A stretch of DNA of 64,000 nt, from NCBI GenBank assembly GCA_937870755.1, contig CALMZV010000068.1:1-64000 (forward strand), given 5' to 3'. The notes under the pieces are model-generated. The model was not told the DNA's origin, searched no databases, and saw nothing but the letters and a program-made list of their open reading frames with translations. Origin of the DNA: an uncultured Methylocystaceae bacterium. GTDB lineage: Bacteria > Pseudomonadota > Alphaproteobacteria > Rhizobiales > Beijerinckiaceae. The position numbers and the translations under genes were made by a program. Below are positions 61,872 to 64,000 of this stretch, in pieces (position 1 is the first letter of the stretch; each line of letters begins with the position of its first letter).

Positions 61872-63019
61872 CGCACGCGCTCCGATTTCATGTAGGTCTT
61901 CTGACGCACGAAGGTCGCCTGTTTGTAGAGCGGGAACAGCTGGAAGAAGAGCTTGATCTTCAGCCAGCGCCCGTAGAGGCCGTGCGGCTCGAACAGGATG
62001 AACGCCATGATCACGATGCCGTAGATCGCGCCCTTCAGGCCCGCCGCCGAACCCCAGCGCGCCAGCGTTTCGTAGATCGCCGCCTTGGTGGCGGCGCCCG
62101 CGCCGAAAAGACCCGAGATATAGGCGACGAGGTTGGGCACGTCGTCCTTCAGCAGCGTCAGCAGAGGATCGACCATCACGACGAAGATCGCGCCCAGCAC
62201 CGCGCCGTGCAGGCTGCCGGCGCCGCCAATCAGCACCATCATGATGAATTCGATCGACAGCGCGAGCGTGAACATCTCCGGGCTGATGAACGTCATCTTG
62301 TGGGCGAACAGGGAGCCGGCCAGACCCGTGATCCCCGCCGACAGCGCGAACGCCTTCACCTTGTAGCCGGCCACGTCGATGCCCATGGAGCGCGCCGCGG
62401 TCTCGCTGTCGCGCACCGCGATCAGCGCGCGCCCGGTCGGCGAGCGCAGGATGTTGAGCGTTAGCAGAATGACGGCCACCAGCACAGCCAGGCACAGGAA
62501 ATAGAAGGACGGACTGTCGCGCTGGATCGCATAGCCGAAGATCTCGGCCGTCTTCACGCGCAGGCCCTCGTTGCCGTGCGTCACGCTCTCCCAGCGCGCG
62601 AGCAGTTCCTCCATCAGGAAGCCGAAGGCGATGGTGGCGATGACGAGATAGATGCCCTGCAGGCGCAGCGCCGGAAAGCCGACGATCGCTCCGATCGCAC
62701 CCGCAAGCAGCCCTGCCAGCACGAAATAGACGGGAAAGGGCACGCCGTATTTCTGCGCGACCGCCGTCGTATAGGCGCCCATCGCCAGGAACGCGGCGTG
62801 GCCGAGCGAGGCCAGGCCCGTGAAGCCGGCGAGAATCATCAACCCGACCGCCACCGTCGCGTAGATGAAGACGAAGACGAGCTGGCTCTGCATGTAGGAG
62901 CCGAGCACGAACGGCGCGGCGAGCAGCGCGAGCATGAGCGCGCCGTAGGACCAGGCGTAGCCCGAATGCGGGATGAGTTTGATGTCCTGATCGTAATCGG
63001 TCTTGAAAATGAACCGCAT
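61868..63019 (-). CDS. livM: Liv-type ABC transporter permease
   Basis: The 383-residue inner-membrane protein has about nine hydrophobic segments, GFTGLASLGHAAFLAMGAY, and the EAA-type coupling loop RDSETAARSMGIDVAGYKVKAFALSA. GGAGSLHGAVLGA is another family stretch. It partners with LivH. It starts 9 bases after the livH stop and overlaps livG by 4 bases. A soluble tail of about 40 residues ends in SERVR. Confidence 0.93.
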   Translation of the reverse strand: MRFIFKTDYDQDIKLIPHSGYAWSYGALMLALLAAPFVLGSYMQSQLVFVFIYATVAVGLMILAGFTGLASLGHAAFLAMGAYTTAVAQKYGVPFPVYFVLAGLLAGAIGAIVGFPALRLQGIYLVIATIAFGFLMEELLARWESVTHGNEGLRVKTAEIFGYAIQRDSPSFYFLCLAVLVAVILLTLNILRSPTGRALIAVRDSETAARSMGIDVAGYKVKAFALSAGITGLAGSLFAHKMTFISPEMFTLALSIEFIMMVLIGGAGSLHGAVLGAIFVVMVDPLLTLLKDDVPNLVAYISGLFGAGAATKAAIYETLARWGSAAGLKGAIYGIVIMAFILFEPHGLYGRWLKIKLFFQLFPLYKQATFVRQKTYMKSERVR

Positions 63020-63028
63020 CGGAGCGTC

Positions 63029-63904
63029 TCAGACTTTTTTCGAGAGATAGGCGCCGAAGAGACCTTCGGGACGAACCATCAGCACCGTCAGCAGCACCAG
63101 ATAGGGCGCGGCGTCCTTCCAGCCTTCGGGCAGGTAGAAGCCCGCCAGCGACTCGATGACGCCGATGATGACGCCGCCGACGAGCGCGCCCGGAATGGAG
63201 CCGAACCCGCCGAGCACCGCGGCCGGAAACGCCTTCAGGCCCAGCGCCAGACCCACGTTGGAATGGATGAAGGTGATGGGGGCGAGCAGAATGCCCGCGC
63301 AGGTCGCCACCGCCGCCGCGATCGCCCAGACGAGCGAGACGACGCGCTTGACCGGAATGCCCATGTAATAGGCCGCCAGCATGTTCTCGGACGTGGCGCG
63401 CATGGCGGTTCCCAGCCGCGTCTTGTTGAAGAACAGGTAGAGCGCCACGCTGAGGATGAGGGTGGCGGCGATGATCGACAGTTTGTCGTGCGCCAGCACC
63501 AGATCGCCCACTTTCAGCACGCCGTCGGAGAACGGCGTCTGGATTTTCAGGTCGTCCGTGCCCCAGATCATGCCCGCGACCGAGCGCAGGAAATACCCCA
63601 GCCCGATCGTCGCCATCACGATGGAGAACTGCGGATTGCCGAGAATGGGCCGCACGAGAATGCGCTCGCCGATCATCGCGACGATCGCCATCGACAGCAC
63701 CGACAGCAGGAAGCCCAGCCAGTAGTTGAGGCCCGACATCGCGATGAAGGTGAACGCGAAGAAGCCGCCGAGCATCATCAGATCGCCCTGGGCGAAATTG
63801 ACGACCTCGGTCGCCTTGTAGATGAGCACGAAGCCGAGCGCGATGAGTCCGTAGACGCAGCCGAGCGCAATCCCGCTAACGGTCTGCTGAACGAGATCCA
63901 GCAT
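63029..63904 (-). CDS. livH: Liv-type ABC transporter permease
   Basis: This 291-residue permease has GIALGCVYGLIALGFVLIYKATEVVNFAQGD, MRATSENMLAAYYMGIPVKRV and LGGFGSIPGALVGG, all diagnostic of LivH. About eight membrane segments are present. It is first in the minus-strand operon livH-livM-livG-livF-synthetase-binding protein. GGGGAGGATTTTGAGGG stands before the ATG. The promoter must lie in the last 96 bases of the window or beyond; no clear hexamers were seen there. Confidence 0.93.
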   Translation of the reverse strand: MLDLVQQTVSGIALGCVYGLIALGFVLIYKATEVVNFAQGDLMMLGGFFAFTFIAMSGLNYWLGFLLSVLSMAIVAMIGERILVRPILGNPQFSIVMATIGLGYFLRSVAGMIWGTDDLKIQTPFSDGVLKVGDLVLAHDKLSIIAATLILSVALYLFFNKTRLGTAMRATSENMLAAYYMGIPVKRVVSLVWAIAAAVATCAGILLAPITFIHSNVGLALGLKAFPAAVLGGFGSIPGALVGGVIIGVIESLAGFYLPEGWKDAAPYLVLLTVLMVRPEGLFGAYLSKKV

Positions 63905-64000
63905 CCCTCAAAATCCTCCCCGTCCGGCGCAGGCGCCGAAATTCCTCAAGACCCGGATCGAGGCCGGGCGTTCGTTCTTGCGCCCTCCGGCCCGCAACGT

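Noticed and set aside
1-64000. tRNA, rRNA or riboswitch genes
   Set aside because: No cloverleaf, rRNA core sequence or known riboswitch consensus could be recognised by eye; a covariance-model scan would be needed to exclude small RNAs.

Overview
The window is a GC-rich (about 65-70% by eye), densely coded chromosomal segment that looks like an alphaproteobacterium of the order Hyphomicrobiales (Rhizobiales). The reasons are the protein relationships (MatA/MatB, PhaZ, the Liv-type transporters, a CYP153 of alphaproteobacterial type), frequent GTG/TTG starts, and palindromic intergenic elements of a style common in that order. A domain related to the methanofuran enzyme MfnB hints at a methylotroph-type lineage, but genus cannot be fixed from sequence alone. 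No rRNA, tRNA, transposase, phage gene or CRISPR array was seen.

Layout. 0.3-4.5 kb: carbon-store and malonate genes (phaZ, malonyl-CoA decarboxylase, malonyl-CoA synthetase). 4.5-9 kb: MATE exporter, AroE homologue, DUF1636 protein, short RecQ. 8.8-13.4 kb: RpfC-like hybrid kinase with a partner that joins an RpfG-like receiver to PAS-GGDEF-EAL. 13.6-19.2 kb: amidase, then a folate block (folB fusion, folP, folK on the minus strand) interrupted by an oppositely oriented ferredoxin-CYP153 pair. 19.3-26.7 kb: acyl-CoA dehydrogenase, a hairpin repeat array, a small membrane protein, ABC-F ATPase, MsbA-type exporter, O-antigen ligase-like protein, ArfB. 26.8-32.8 kb: ABM monooxygenase, orphan ureE, acyl-CoA dehydrogenase, rmuC, korAB. 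32.9-36.6 kb: tandem Liv-type binding proteins and a hormone-sensitive-lipase-type hydrolase. 37-43 kb: small His/Cys-rich exported protein with a DUF6803 membrane protein, glycosyltransferase, FkbM-like protein, RecD-like helicase, cation/proton antiporter. 43-53.5 kb: acyl-CoA island (two dehydrogenase-fold flavoproteins, two acid-CoA ligases, CaiB transferase, COG0523 GTPase), hydrolase and MetY-type sulfhydrylase. 53.5-57.1 kb: glpK, glpD, aroQ. 57.2-63.9 kb: a complete branched-chain-type ABC transporter operon (livH-livM-livG-livF) with an acyl-CoA synthetase and a binding protein.

The common theme is acyl-CoA and organic-acid metabolism: polyester mobilisation, malonate activation and decarboxylation, terminal hydroxylation by CYP153, several acid-CoA ligases and acyl-CoA dehydrogenases, a 2-oxoacid:ferredoxin oxidoreductase and Liv-type uptake. 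The most unusual material is non-coding: a six-copy array of palindromic 35/36-bp units, a palindromic element whose terminal CTAG supplies stop codons to flanking genes, and duplicated terminator-like hairpins in a gene leader. Also notable are an MfnB-like domain fused to FolB with two family lysines missing, the RpfC/RpfG-like pair with EAL output, and a 367-bp identity tract shared by the two tandem binding-protein genes.
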